This document shows, in pieces, positions 1-11,137 of a DNA stretch of 64,000 bases (position 1 is the stretch's first letter; each line of letters begins with the position of its first letter). Under the pieces are notes generated by a model, which searched no databases, was not told where the DNA came from, and was given only the letters and a program-made list of their open reading frames with translations. Source of the stretch: Costus lasius (Eukaryota > Streptophyta > Magnoliopsida > Zingiberales > Costaceae); NCBI GenBank assembly GCA_027563935.2, contig CM050446.2:128542499-128606498 (forward strand), given 5' to 3'. The position numbers and the translations under genes were made by a program.

Positions 1-149
1 ATTCTAATTTGGGTGTTGACCCAAATTCGGGTGTTGACCGAATACTTGCGCCGCTGGGATTTAGGGCTCTGTTTTCACTTCGCCGCACAGGCTTGGGCCG
101 CCGCCCAGCACACTCCTCTTTGGGCCGGCCTGGTGGTCCAGGGGCCTAA
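1..149 (-). repeat. LTR, truncated by window edge
   Basis: Positions 7-149 match 1522-1641 (doubled GTTGACC motifs, then CGCTGGGATTTAGGGCT, then GTCCAGGGGCCTAAC). The left copy has about 25 extra bases around 88-115. In element orientation this is the start of the 3' LTR. Confidence 0.75.
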
Positions 150-621
150 CTATTCTCCTCCACCTGATTTGAACACCGCTCTCGATGTTCGATACAGGTT
201 GAACACTGGCCCTCCAATGTTCAAATTTGGTGCATCTTGACTCCAATTTGATGTTGGATGTTGATGAACCTGTTGCATGGAATTGGCACTCCGTCTGACT
301 TGACACAACCAGGCTCACGTACTATTGCACCACCTTTGGTACTCCGCCCAACCTCTTGTGTCCCAGTCATATCATGCCATAGTGCTCCGCTCAACTTAAT
401 GCTTACAGGGTCACGTCCATAATGCATCTCCCCAGATGCTCCACTCAACCTGCAATGTATGAGTTTACGTACTAGCGCACTGGATTATTATGCTTACAGC
501 AACTTGCATAACCAAACTTGTCAGTAACCTCGGACTTGTGGGTCATGGGCCCACAGCAATCTTGCTTCACCATCCTGGCTAAACTCAGCTGAACCTCACA
601 TCCCCATGCTTGGTCAGAACC

Positions 622-635
622 TACTCTGATACCAA
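622..635 (-). other. Primer binding site (initiator Met tRNA)
   Basis: The complement reads TTGGTATCAGAGTA, one base inside the LTR end at 637. Eleven consecutive bases match the canonical TGGTATCAGAG primer site of plant LTR elements. It fixes the minus orientation of the element. Confidence 0.75.
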
Positions 636-636
636 T

Positions 637-1641
637 TGTCATGCCCCGATCTTAAGGTTCTCCGGCGGACCTTTGTACCGTGCCAAAACCCCAGATTCCA
701 GCCCTAAAATCACCCCCAAATCAAAACCCTAATTTGGATTTTGACTTAGTCAACGTGATTTTGACCCGGTCAACCAAATTCCGCCACGCGTAATTGCCGC
801 CTCCGCTCGATTTCGGTTGCTGATGTCACCCTTGTGTCAGCCACCAAATTGAATCTGATTTCGCGTTCAAATTCATGCGTTGACCGGCCGCTGCGTTGAC
901 TCCTCGAAGCGAATGCCCGTGCGTTCGTCTTCCTTGCTTGTTCGACGCCGAGCGTCGCCTGCACTCGTTAGTTCTTCGCCGGAGAAGGGGTGTGCCGCCA
1001 GGGAAAGGATGCCGCCTCGCCCTCAGCCTCTCATCGCCGGCGTAGCAGCCACCTGCCGCCGCCGAACTCGTCACACCATGGAAGAAGAATACGGAAACAT
1101 GGGAAGGAGATCTCGAAGAAGAAAGCTTTTATTACCCTTTTGAAGCTACAAAACTCCTCCACGCCAACGACCCCCTAGCTGCCGCCGCCCCTCTTCCCTC
1201 CCTCGCCGGTCGTCTCCCCAGACACCGGTTACAAGCACTCAAAGCACGCTCACTCTCAGAACAATCCATCGACACCCCTGGCGCCGGCATCGAGCCCCTG
1301 GCGCTGGCATCAGGGCGCCGTCGCCGGTGATGGCGCTCCCTAGCACTCCCCCATCCATCGTATAGGGAAGGAAGCCACTGCTCTCGTGGACCACGTCGTC
1401 CACACTCCACGCTGCCGAGCCCATCATCCACGTCCATCGCTGAAGACCTCGCATCGTCGCCGCCAACGTTCGCGTCCGACGGATTCGGCAAAGAAGTCGA
1501 CGATCACGAGCTCCCGCATTTTGATTTGGGCGTTGACCCAAATTCAGGTGTTGACCGAATACTCGTGCCGCTGGGATTTAGGGCTTTGTTTTCAGTTCGC
1601 CGCACGAGCTTGGGCCGGACTAGTCGTCCAGGGGCCTAACA
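637..1641 (-). repeat. LTR (complete, about 1.0 kb)
   Basis: It begins TGTCATGCCCCGATC and ends GGGCCTAACA on the + strand, so it is TG...CA-bounded in both directions. The complement of 1128-1133 is AATAAA, a poly(A) signal placed as in the LTRs at 58.5 and 61.2 kb. Short open frames inside it are GC-rich LTR sequence and not genes. Confidence 0.75.
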
Positions 1642-1879
1642 CTTAGCACACTGAAGGCGGAATGCCTTCCCTCAATACCTTAGGCTCTCTTATATAGAGA
1701 ATAGAGAGAGCTTTCTTGCACGAGAAGCGAAGGCACCAATAATAGATGCCACAAAGAATATGATAAAGGGACCAATAATAGATGCCTTCCCTCTCCACTC
1801 CTACCCTCCTCTACTCCCACTACCCTTCCCCCCCCCCCCCCTCCACTCTTCCTTCTTAATTTTTTCTTCGTCATCATGA
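1642..1879. other. Intergenic spacer with C homopolymer
   Basis: No gene is seen. There is a run of about 14 C near 1827-1842 and a direct repeat of CACCAATAATAGATGCC (around 1734 and 1773). The pyrimidine bias of the next block starts here. Confidence 0.5.
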
Positions 1880-3207
1880 TTGTTTTCTTCTTCGTCATTG
1901 TCTTCATCATCTTCTATCTTCTTCAGTTTTCTTCTTCTGTCTTTGTCTTCGTTGTCTTTCATCTTCTTCTACCTTTTTCTTTTATCTTCTGTCTTCATTT
2001 CTTCTTTGTCATCGTGCTTGTTGTCTTCTTCTTTATTGTTTTCTACATTTTCTTCTTCTTCTTTTTCATTTTTGTCTTCTGTCTTCTTTTGTTTTCTTTG
2101 TCATCTTCATCTTCACCTTCTTCATCGTCCTCCTCCTTCAACATCTTCCATCTCCTTCTATCTTTGTCTTCGTTGTTTTTCTTCTTCTTTTAGCTTTGTC
2201 TTTTATCTTTCATCTTCATTTCTTCTTTGTCATCGTGCTTGCTATCTTCTTCTATCTTTATCTTCATTTTCTTCTTCTTTTTTTTCATCATCGTCTTCTA
2301 TATTCTTTTGTTTCTTCTTCTTTTATCATTATTGTCTTTCGTCTTCATCTTCACCTTCTTCATCATCCTCCTCCATTATCGTCTTCCATCTTCTTCTATT
2401 TTTGTCTTTGTTATCTTTCATCTTCTTCTAGCTTTATCTTTTATCTTCTGTCTTCATTTCTTTTTTGTCATCATGCTTATTGTCTTCTTCATCTTCATCA
2501 TCTTTCAACTTCTATCTTATCTTCTTTTTCTTTTTCATCACCTGTCTTCTGTCTGTTTTCTTCTTCTTTGTCATTGTTGTCTTTGTCTTCTTCATCATCC
2601 TTCTCCATCATCATCACCATCATCTTCATCTTCTTCTGTCTTTATCTTCATTGTCTTTCATCTTCTTCTAGCTTTGTCTTTTATCTTCTATCTTCATTTC
2701 TTCTTCGTCATCGTGCTTGTTATCTTCTTCTTCATTGCCTTTTCTTCATCTTCACCATCTTTCCTCTTCTGTCTTTATCTTTATTTTCTTCTTCATTTTC
2801 ATCATCTTCTTCCGTCTTCTTTTGTTTTCTTCTTCTTTGTCATTGTTGTCTTTCGTTTTCGTCTTCACCTTCTTCATCTTCCATCTTCGTCTAGCTTTGT
2901 CTTTTATCTTCGGTCTTCATTTCTTCTTCATCATCATGCTTGTTGTCTTCTTCATTTTCATCATCTTTCATCTCCTATCTTTATCTTCATTCTCTTTTAC
3001 TTCTTTTTCATCATTGTCTTGCATCTTCATTTGTCTTTGTCTTCTTGTCGCCTTCCATCTTTTTTTTCTTCTTCTATCTTCATCGTCTTCCATCTTCTGG
3101 CTTTGTCTTTATATTTCGTCTTCATTTGTTCTTCGTCATCTTTGTTCATTGTCTGTCTTCTTCTTCATTGTCTTCTTCATCTTCATAATCTTCATCATCT
3201 TCTCATT
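1880..3207. repeat. Pyrimidine-rich low-complexity block with 220-240 bp higher-order tandem repeat
   Basis: About 1.3 kb of TCTTC/ATC/TTTGTC-type sequence that is almost purine-free on the + strand. A recognisable anchor (TTTTATCTTCNGTCTTCATTTC, followed by TCTTTGTCATCGTGCTTGTTGTCTTC) recurs near 1980, 2201, 2439, 2679 and 2902, with a degraded copy near 3100. The spacings are about 221, 238, 240 and 223 bp. It is therefore a diverged tandem array and not a plain microsatellite. Overlapping open frames of up to 347 codons (Phe/Ser/Leu only) exist because TC-rich DNA lacks stops. They have no sign of being genes. Confidence 0.8.
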
Positions 3208-3724
3208 GTAAGGCATTCTTCAGGAGATGCTATTGCATCACTGTCCGGACTGAGGGTAAGTACCAAATGATGCTAGTGCGTTATGCAATTATATCCCGTA
3301 ATGTTAATGATGGATACAACATGCATGTTTAAGTTCAATTAGAGGATAGCTATTTTCCACATTCATTCATTTTCATAATTGTAAATATACAGATTTTTTT
3401 ACCTATACTATTTAAAGAAATACTTTTGGCTAATACTCACATAACTCAATCTCGGATTTTGTCATGATAATCGTTTCTTGTAGATAATCTTAATTTAGTA
3501 ATTATAGAATGTGCTTGCTATACTAAACAAATCATACTTAATTCATGTTTCCAAAGAGTACCTTATCATGCTTTAACATGAATACTTACTTCTAAGATGA
3601 TGCAATACACCAGCACCTTTTCTAGATACTAATATTAAAAAATCTACATTCACACAAGATGAAAGGAGTAACATTGTTGAGAAAGAACAATAAGAAATGT
3701 CCTAAGGAAGTTTAATTTGGTATT
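3208..3724. other. AT-rich spacer, nothing recognised
   Basis: Ordinary AT-rich sequence separating the pyrimidine-rich and purine-rich blocks. No exon-like island was seen on either strand. Confidence 0.4.
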
Positions 3725-4022
3725 TGAGGAGGATTGAAGATGAAAGATGACGATGACAAAGAAGAAGAAAATAAAAAAGAAGATGAAAACAAGGATAGAA
3801 AAAGACAGAAGAAGATGAAGACAAAGATAGAAAAAGACATAAGAGGACGAAGATAGAAGATGAAGAAGATAACGAGTAAGAAGATGATGATGAAAGAAGA
3901 CGAAGACAATGAACGCAACGATGATGATGAAGAAGAAGAAAATGAAGATGAAAGAAGACAATAAAGAATAAGAAGAAAGGAAGATGACCAAGATGAATAC
4001 AATGAACTTGTAAGATGAAGAC
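3725..4022. repeat. Purine-rich low-complexity block (GAAGATGAA type)
   Basis: Roughly 300 bp of GA/GAT-rich sequence. Read on the minus strand it has the same composition as the 1880-3207 block (CTTCATCTTC, TTTGTCATCGTC), so the two blocks form a loose inverted pair 520 bp apart. Minus-strand frames here are low-complexity artefacts. An origin from an acidic coding repeat cannot be excluded, but nothing supports it. Confidence 0.75.
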
Positions 4023-4326
4023 AACCTGCTCCTTTATATTTTTAAACATTATGAGTTAAAACAAATGTTTGTAATGATGACAAGCCATCACTGTTCCTCA
4101 AAGCATATCCAATTGTAGGCACAATGATATACAGTGTATAATATGATCAGATGATTATAGATTTCAGTAGCATAAATTAGATGACTAACAAAGTGGACTT
4201 CTTTGTCAAGAAATCCAAGCTTTAACATACTGTTACTAACTTCAAGTTAGGATAGCAACACTGAAGACGGCATATAAAGTAATTATATCTACATTAAAAT
4301 AATAGTTCCAAAAATGGAGGCCTAAC

Positions 4327-4386
4327 CTGTATCTCCAGGTTGGCAATCAAGTTGCATAAAATGTTCCCCAGCAGACTCAACAATCC
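4327..4386 (-). CDS. Internal exon of an unidentified protein (downstream of the 5545-5645 exon)
   Basis: On the minus strand an acceptor GTGCAG precedes a 60-nt exon ending GATACAG with donor GTTAGG. In phase with the upstream exon it encodes GIVESAGEHFMQLDCQPGDT. The exon is symmetric (phase 1 in, phase 1 out) and joins in frame to the exon at 5545-5645 across an intron of about 1.16 kb. Both its splice sites and the absence of stops argue for a real or recently real exon. I do not recognise the family. Further exons on either side were not found. Confidence 0.45.
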
Positions 4387-5544
4387 CTGCACGCCCATAA
4401 TAAGGCCAAGAAGAAACAACTCTTTACCTCAAAACTGAAGGTAAATGTTCGCTTATGCAAAAAGTCATTAAGCATTTAAGTACCAACTAGTAGAATTAAA
4501 TAAAAACACTCAACTTCTTCTCTAAGAAATTTCATATCAAGTGCTACTTGCTTTTCCATGCAAGGGTATACTTGTAATTTTCAGGGACCTTTTTGTAAAT
4601 ATTTAAAACGTATAGATGTTTTCTGTAAAATTATTTCTAAAACGACAATAAACCACAAAAAATCCTACTTTCCCTGGCCTCTCTTCCTCTCCCCTTTGTT
4701 CCAAAGTTCTGAGCTAGGTAAAACTCTTTCAGCTTACAAAGACAATATGCAAGGATTAATAAGATTTTGAGGAAGCATATAGGACAGAAGTATCACTAAG
4801 ATAAACCCTTATAACTAATTTATTTGGAAAACATCATTATCACAAATTTATGCTTCCTTCATGTTTTTTTTTCAAATTATGTACAATCATCATCAGCATT
4901 ATTAACTCATGCTATGATCTAAAAAGTAGAAGAAAGTATTGTTGTTTCCCTCTCTTCAACTAAAATTATTACTAATTTGTGTTTGTCTGATACATTTGAA
5001 GTCTAATTTTGATGTTGATCGGCATGATAGAATAAAAAGAAGGTAGAGACAAGATAGTTTATAGGAGTGGGCAGGACAGAGAAGAAATACACAACATCGC
5101 CATGCATTAGTTAATAACAGTGCTAACCAGTATTTGGTATTTTGATAATTTATCTTTCCACATACCATTCTATTGTTTCCCTTTAATCAATACCATCTTA
5201 TCATTTACATAGATCTTAAAAAGAAGGTATTTTTGATAATTTATATAATCAAACATTGCAAGCTTGTTCACTTACAAAAATATTAACTAGCACTAGACCA
5301 CTTGACTATAATCCTTAGATACAATAATACGGTAAAAATACTTGATTAGCATTAAACCACTTTGATAATATTAAATACTTGACTAGCACTGGACCACTTT
5401 GATAGTATTAAACCATCTAAAATATGGAGATAGCATAAGATAAGTCAACAAGAAGACTATGTTACCTTACAAAATTAAGAGGAAACAAAATAAAAGATTG
5501 TCAATTACTCAAAATGTTAGAACGGTTATTTGAAGAGAATAAAC

Positions 5545-5645
5545 CTGCCAAGAGTTCAAGATATCTTGTTCCAGTTGCTCGATATGCAACAAGATTGCCT
5601 AAGAGCCTTGCAATTGAGTAAATCTCATCTTTTTCCGAAACACTC
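5545..5645 (-). CDS. Internal exon of an unidentified protein
   Basis: A minus-strand acceptor CATCTAG at 5646-5652 is followed by 101 nt of open frame ending TTGGCAG with donor GTTTATTC. The translation includes EIYSIARLLGNLVAYRATG and ends with TRYLELLA, a hydrophobic helix-like stretch. It ends in phase 1, which fits the exon at 4327-4386. The surrounding sequence is AT-rich and intron-like. Function unknown. The alternative is a gene fragment carried by an unrecognised element. Confidence 0.45.
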
Positions 5646-5754
5646 CTAGATGAACCAATGAGAAGAAAATTAATAGGCAATATAAAACATTATTACCATT
5701 AATGATCCAAATTAGTAAAAACCCCTACAAGTACTTAACCCGTCAACAGTACAA

Positions 5755-6078
5755 AGCTTCCCGTATTCCATAATCAAACCTGTAGTGTGCTAGGCAATAT
5801 CATGGGGTTGAATAAAATGATCTACACCTCAATATATCTGGTCCTGTAAAGCACTATAAAGTAATCACAAACCACAATAGCAAAAGATAGGAAACAACTA
5901 ATATTTTCTTTCCAAATTCCATGATCAAATACCTCCCTGTAGTGTGCTTTCCAGGCAGTATCATGGGGGTTGAATAAAATGATCTACACCTCAATATATC
6001 TGACTCTGTAAAGCACCATGAAGTAACCACAAAGCACACTAGCAAAAGATAGGAAACAACTAATATTTTCTTCCATGT
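5755..6078. repeat. Tandem duplication, period about 162 bp
   Basis: Two adjacent copies share GTAGTGTGC, AATAAAATGATCTACACC, TCAATATATCTG and AGCAAAAGATAGGAAACAAC. Matching anchors at 5811 and 5973 give the period. The copies differ at several positions, so the duplication is not very recent. No coding content was seen. Confidence 0.7.
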
Positions 6079-8479
6079 TTGATCAACTGTTTCCCATCCT
6101 ATACATGGTCATGAGAACCAAGATAAAGCATGTTAGAAATGAAGATGAGGAGCAAAAAGATATGTTCAGATCCTTCTGTGTAAAAAGACTAAAAAGTAGG
6201 TAGAAGACATTAAAGTAAGCAATTATAACCCAGAAACAAAATGTGTATCATTCAAAAAATTGTGAGAATGTAATTCCAAGGTACCAGTAAAACAAGCTAT
6301 AAGGCAATAACAACAACAAAAGAAAGAAAAACTCACAATTAAAGACAAACTGATTATAGAACCTATAGATTTCAGACTAAAAAAAAAAAGAAAACCACCA
6401 TCTTAAAACCAATTGTGAATGATAAGGTGAATTTAAAGACCAACATTTTTGTGTCAAAATTCAAATCTTCATAGTTCATGGAATTAATTGATGACTAGAG
6501 AAAGAGGATATATGGATTCTACCAAGAAATCTTGATGGATGCCATCATGGAACAATAAAAAGCCTAATAGAGTAGAGAATAGTGTAAAAAAAACCAAAGA
6601 GGATAAAGAATTTCAATTTTTTCTATTATATGTTAAGAACCTTGTATAATGAGTAGACTCGATGATCTTCCTGTTGTTCCTCTTTTATACTTTTTGTTGT
6701 TCCTTGTACAGCTTCCTAATGGAATAAACTGGAGGTTTTACCCTATATCAGCTTCAAATGCAATTGATTCATAGAGAAATTTTGGCAATATAAACAATGA
6801 GAAACTTGTTATGTGCATTCACTTGAGTGTTGCCAAGATCTAGATAAATGAAATAAATGCCATGGCTACATGTTTAGTGTAGCATCACTTATTTCTATTA
6901 AGTCTCACATAGGTATTTGTAATCTACTTTGAAATAATTCTTTCTATCACACTTGATATCAGACCCCTCCTCTTCTCCCTCTCTACACCACCCAATTCAT
7001 AGTTCTCTTCTCTAGACACTCTTAAGTGGCATTATAGTTATCATTGTCACCAACACTTCTCAAAAAAGGGCAATCTACAATATTTGGACCCCCACCATAA
7101 AAGCACACCCTCTACGCATCGTATAAGACCAAGACCGTCAGACCTATCAAGATACTATATAGGACTTCTCCAAGTTTTTATTTGTAGGTTCCACAATTTT
7201 TGCCATCAATCCCATTTCATACCTAGTCACTCATTTTGTATTTGTTCTTTATATAATATAATATTTGCACCAGTCACCAAGCATAAAGTTAGGGATATTT
7301 GTTTAATATGCTACATAATTCGAGTAATTGCTCACACCAATAAAGCTTTTAGTATCTGGCAGGAGGTTGATAGCTATTCAAGTAGGCTGGTTACTGTCAT
7401 GGAGGTTGATTATTTGATATGAGAAACACCAATTTAAGATTTGTTTTCACTATTTCTAACCAGGATTTGGTTTCATTATTTTAACTATTTCAATTCTTTA
7501 TGATGTTTATTTAGTTGATAAGCAATAAACAAAATAAAATGTTATGAAACATTTTACGATAATTATTTTAGTATGGTGAGTTTGACTATCTTCTTGGATT
7601 TATGTTTCTAATCTTTTTTCTACTTCCGTTCAACTTAAGTTAATATTATAGACCTTGTGGCATTTGTTTGAAGCAAGTTCTACGTTCCTGTTTGGATCTT
7701 CCTATTAGTTATGTCGCTATCTATTATGTACTCCAATTCAACTCAAACTAACTGTGAAGCTTGTGGTTTAGTGTATAGTAAGATATTGTTTATAACTTTT
7801 TTTCATTACTATTTGGTTCAAAATGATGTATTATTAATTCAAGCAAGTTTTTATTTTAGTTTAGGATAGAACTTTGTGGTTAAAATAAATTTTACATATC
7901 CATATAATATACAGTGAAAGAAAGAGAAAGAATACGGTATCTTTGTGCCTTTACCTCGGGTAAATTTGTACCTTTGTGCCTTAGTCAAGATTCAAGATAC
8001 CGTATGTACAAGATATAACTAACACATGGTACCAACCTGTATCAATTTTATATGTATGTGCATACTATGTATATGAAATTTAGTTAAATTGTGTTATCTT
8101 ACATTGTCATTAAATGATTCTCAATTAAATTTACCAAGTAGGATGCTCATTAAATTCAAAATGAGTGGTGATTATTGAAATAATAGACTAGTTGCACTCA
8201 AGTTAATGTGATGTAGTGGATATTTAGAAGTCTTCCTACAATATATGGTATTACTATATTGAAGTCCATATGCTTAGTAAACTAGAACAGTCCACTAACT
8301 CTTCTCAGACTAGAATATAGGAACTAGGATAGGCACGAATATTGGACTAAATAAGGATACATATAAAAACCATGGTAAGAAGCTTGTATGCAGTATTCTT
8401 AGAAGTGACTGTAATTTGGCCTGGCAATAGTGAAATTCAGCTAACATAACATTCTAGGACTTTTGTGGAACCATGTTAT
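6079..8479. other. AT-rich intergenic sequence
   Basis: No gene is supported. A degenerate primer-site-like string (CTTGATATCAGACCC, near 6953) might mark an old LTR element whose LTR would lie at about 6630-6950, but no matching second LTR was found. A small hairpin lies at 7933-8004. Confidence 0.35.
7933..8004. repeat. Short inverted repeat (hairpin)
   Basis: TACGGTATCTT at 7933-7943 is the exact reverse complement of AAGATACCGTA at 7994-8004. The loop carries two copies of TGTGCCTT. It may be a relic of a small foldback element. No precursor-RNA evidence is visible. Confidence 0.45.
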
Positions 8480-8900
8480 AGGGCTTTATTTAAATCCATA
8501 AATTGCACTTTATTGTTTAATACTAGCTGCTCCTGAGCAATAGAACATGAACAGTGATTCCATGTAGACTTCTTTAGAAATAGCATCATAAAGAAAGACA
8601 TTCTTAATGTCCATCTAATAAAGTTGCTAATCAAGGTTCATAGCCAAGGAGAAGAGTACACTAAGTTCAACTTAGCTAAAGGTGATAAAATGACAAGTAG
8701 CAGTTTCTATAAGTTTGTGTGAATCCTTGCAACTAGCTGAGCCATATATCTATCCAATGTTCCATCAAGATTATATTTAATTTTACACACTCACTTATAT
8801 AAAACTAGAAAATCCCTAATGGAGGAGAAGCTAGCAACCATGTTGTCATGAACTCATGGATAGATGATGGACTCATTTCTAAAACGTTGCTTGGAACTTT
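8480..8900 (-). pseudogene. Degenerate Ty1-copia reverse transcriptase relic
   Basis: Read on the minus strand with several frame changes, the segment resembles the start of a copia RT. Pieces similar to the DGTxDRYxAxLVA region lie near 8730-8800. Pieces similar to the MDxKxxFLxxxxSKEVYME region lie near 8530-8640. Multiple stops and shifts make it non-functional. Only short motifs align, so the boundaries are approximate and the lineage cannot be set. Confidence 0.5.
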
Positions 8901-10972
8901 ACCATTTACTTAATGATAAGAATTAGGCTTAAATAGATTTTATTTTTCACTTAACTATTTGCTAAGTGTCCTTAGTAGCTAGAATGTTTTGCTAGAGTAT
9001 GTGTAAGATTTCAAATAGCATCTACGTCAAACAAGGCAATTAAGAAAGATACTTTTCTTTTGATTAATATTGTTCTAGACTTCTATAAAAGAAATGTAAA
9101 CTATTGGCCATTATGCTTATTGACATTGGACTATTTTTTTTTTTGGCAATTGAGTTGGCAAATGGATAAACAATTTACAGTCCTCATCGAAGAGCACAAA
9201 TTTGTCAAGATAGAAAATTACCAGCACATCCTCATATTCAAGTTTTGCAAATATATTAGTTCACAGTAATTTTCACAATGTTATAGCTTAAAATATAAAT
9301 TTAAGAAATATGGCATTAAGAAAAACTAGGAAATGTCTTTTCTTTCTTATCATTCCTTCTCTAGGAAACTCAAACTTGTGCAATTTCAATAGCCTAAGTT
9401 ATCATGATACTAATTGCTATGCTTTTGTAAGACATTTGAAACCCAAAAAATTTGGAAGTATTAAATCATTAGCACACTTTAATTATTTACCTACCATATT
9501 ACCGAGAAAAAATAACATAGCACATTCTAAAAATAGTAACAGAAGGGAGTCAGGGCCGAGGCCAAGTCTGTAGCTATCCACAACATAATAGATTATAATC
9601 TATTAGCAGCTATTTTGGGATGCACTGAATATTGAAGTAAATCACAAATCTTTGCAAAACGTGTAGCATTCACGGTGGACCTTATGGTAAGGTAGTAATA
9701 AGTATTTGAACAAGATATAACTTGTGTTCAAAATTCACCCAACTCCAGAGAAAAACATGAAGTCAAAATTCAAGCCTATCATGTTTAGAGCACAAATTTG
9801 AATGGTGAAGGGCAGTCGATTCAACGGCTAGTTCCCGATTTCCCTTTCTTTTAAATTTCATTGTTGATTTTAATATAAAATTTATTCTATATATTTTAAA
9901 TAGGTCAGGTGGATCAGATTAATATTAAAATGAATAATATTTTATTAAATTTAAATTAGTGGCATGCCATGTTGACTATCACACTTTCTATTGATCAAAT
10001 TCGGGTCAATAGTTGAACACGGATAATTAAATTCATTCAACTACAATATAATTTATTTAGTCAAATATAAACGCAATCTACAATATGATACTGAAGCAAA
10101 ACAATAAATATGCTAAATTATTTTCAAAAATCTAAATTACTGAGATACTAAAATCTATAAATCGATATAATTAGAAGAATACATCGTAGCGTCTATATTA
10201 AACACATTTTTGGCATGTCCACCTAAGCTAGCTACTACTACTACACCAACTTATAATAAAAGAAATGGAATTAGCAAAAATTACTAAATATAAATCAAAA
10301 CAAGTTAAAAGTATGCTTCAATAGATAAAATGAAATAACGTTATATTACATCTAGATACTCATATATTATAATACAAAAAATAACAATCGCATGAAAAAT
10401 AATAAACAATAGTATAATGAAAATATCGATATGTAGCTAAATAAAACCCTCAATTATGAGTATTTCTATTATTAGCTCATATAATTTAACACAAACAATT
10501 TTATAGTGTTGTGTCCAATAACTAACAATCCTAACATTGCCTAAAAATAACTTGTAGTTACTCTAGCAAACACATTGTAATCATAATATTACCTAAAGAC
10601 AACTTCTTGCTTCAACTATAGTATACCATATATTCTAACTATTTACTTAGTTACTAACTAAATCATAGAAAATGTATAAATGTGCTGAGATTAAGTAGAT
10701 TAAAGACGGAGGTAGAGTACTATCCATAATACTTGTCTTTTTCCTTCCAATTTACCATGATCTTACATAGAGTTAAAATTCAATTATGAAGTTAAACTAG
10801 TTTAAATTGAATATCTTTAATTGGTATTATTAAATTTTTAATATTATTTTTTAACAGTGTCATGTGAGTTTGAATTTAAGTTAGAAATTAACCTGAGTTT
10901 TGGTGAACGGCTGAATTGAGTAGCGAAAGGTTCTTTGGGGTAAATTTAGAGGACAAAGGGTAATAAAATTAC
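8901..10972. other. AT-rich intergenic sequence
   Basis: No gene is supported. Short open frames at 9060-9269 and 9310-9573 have no recognisable domain. Around 9670-9745 a tRNA-like head (TTATGGTAAGGTAGT, then GTGTTCAAAATTC) hints at an old SINE, but the match is weak. Confidence 0.35.
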
Positions 10973-11137
10973 ATCCCTTGCTTGGTTGCCATAATATTGT
11001 TATTGATTAACCCTGCTTTTGTAGATTTTTAATGAAACTAGATTGAATATTAAACTCGATAAACCAATAAAATATAAATAGAACTTCTCAAAAATAAGGA
11101 TGCAATCTTTAGTATAATGAATGTGTTTCTTGCTATT
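10973..11137 (+). repeat. Direct repeat, copy 1 of 2
   Basis: About 165 bp is shared with 12054-12222, including CTAATATTGTTATTG-like, ACTAGATTGAATATTAAACT and AATGAATGTGTTTCTTGCTA. The copies lie about 1.08 kb apart and are visibly diverged. They may be remnants of one element's terminal repeats or two copies of a dispersed repeat. Confidence 0.6.

Larger units (their letters stand above)
1..1641 (-). mobile_element. Non-coding LTR retrotransposon (5' part off window), sibling of the 58.5-62.3 kb element
   Basis: Two LTR copies in minus orientation flank a short interior of about 490 bp. The left copy (1-149) is cut by the window edge. The right copy (637-1641) is complete. The interior has no gag-like frame. 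Next to the right LTR, positions 624-634 read CTCTGATACCA, the complement of the plant initiator-Met tRNA primer site TGGTATCAGAG. The purine-rich complement of 151-163 is a plausible polypurine tract just inside the left LTR. The LTRs start TGTCATGCCCC and end GGGCCTAACA, matching the ends of the gag-bearing element at 58.5-62.3 kb, so both belong to one family. A target duplication cannot be checked because the left end is missing. Confidence 0.75.

Noticed and set aside
1876..3270. Long open frames (up to 347 codons) in several overlapping frames
   Set aside because: TC-rich DNA lacks stop codons in most frames. The products are only Phe, Ser, Leu, Ile and His, without domains.
3650..4049. 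Minus-strand frames of 96-124 codons
   Set aside because: Low-complexity purine-rich DNA read backwards; same artefact as the first block.
6630..6970. Possible old copia LTR followed by a degenerate primer site (TTGATATCAGACC)
   Set aside because: No second LTR or coding remnant in the right orientation nearby.
7084..7422. 112-codon plus frame
   Set aside because: AT-rich region, no domain, no splice or start context, and composition like its surroundings.
9670..9745. tRNA-like head, possible SINE
   Set aside because: The A-box and B-box similarity is weak, and no tail or target duplication was found.
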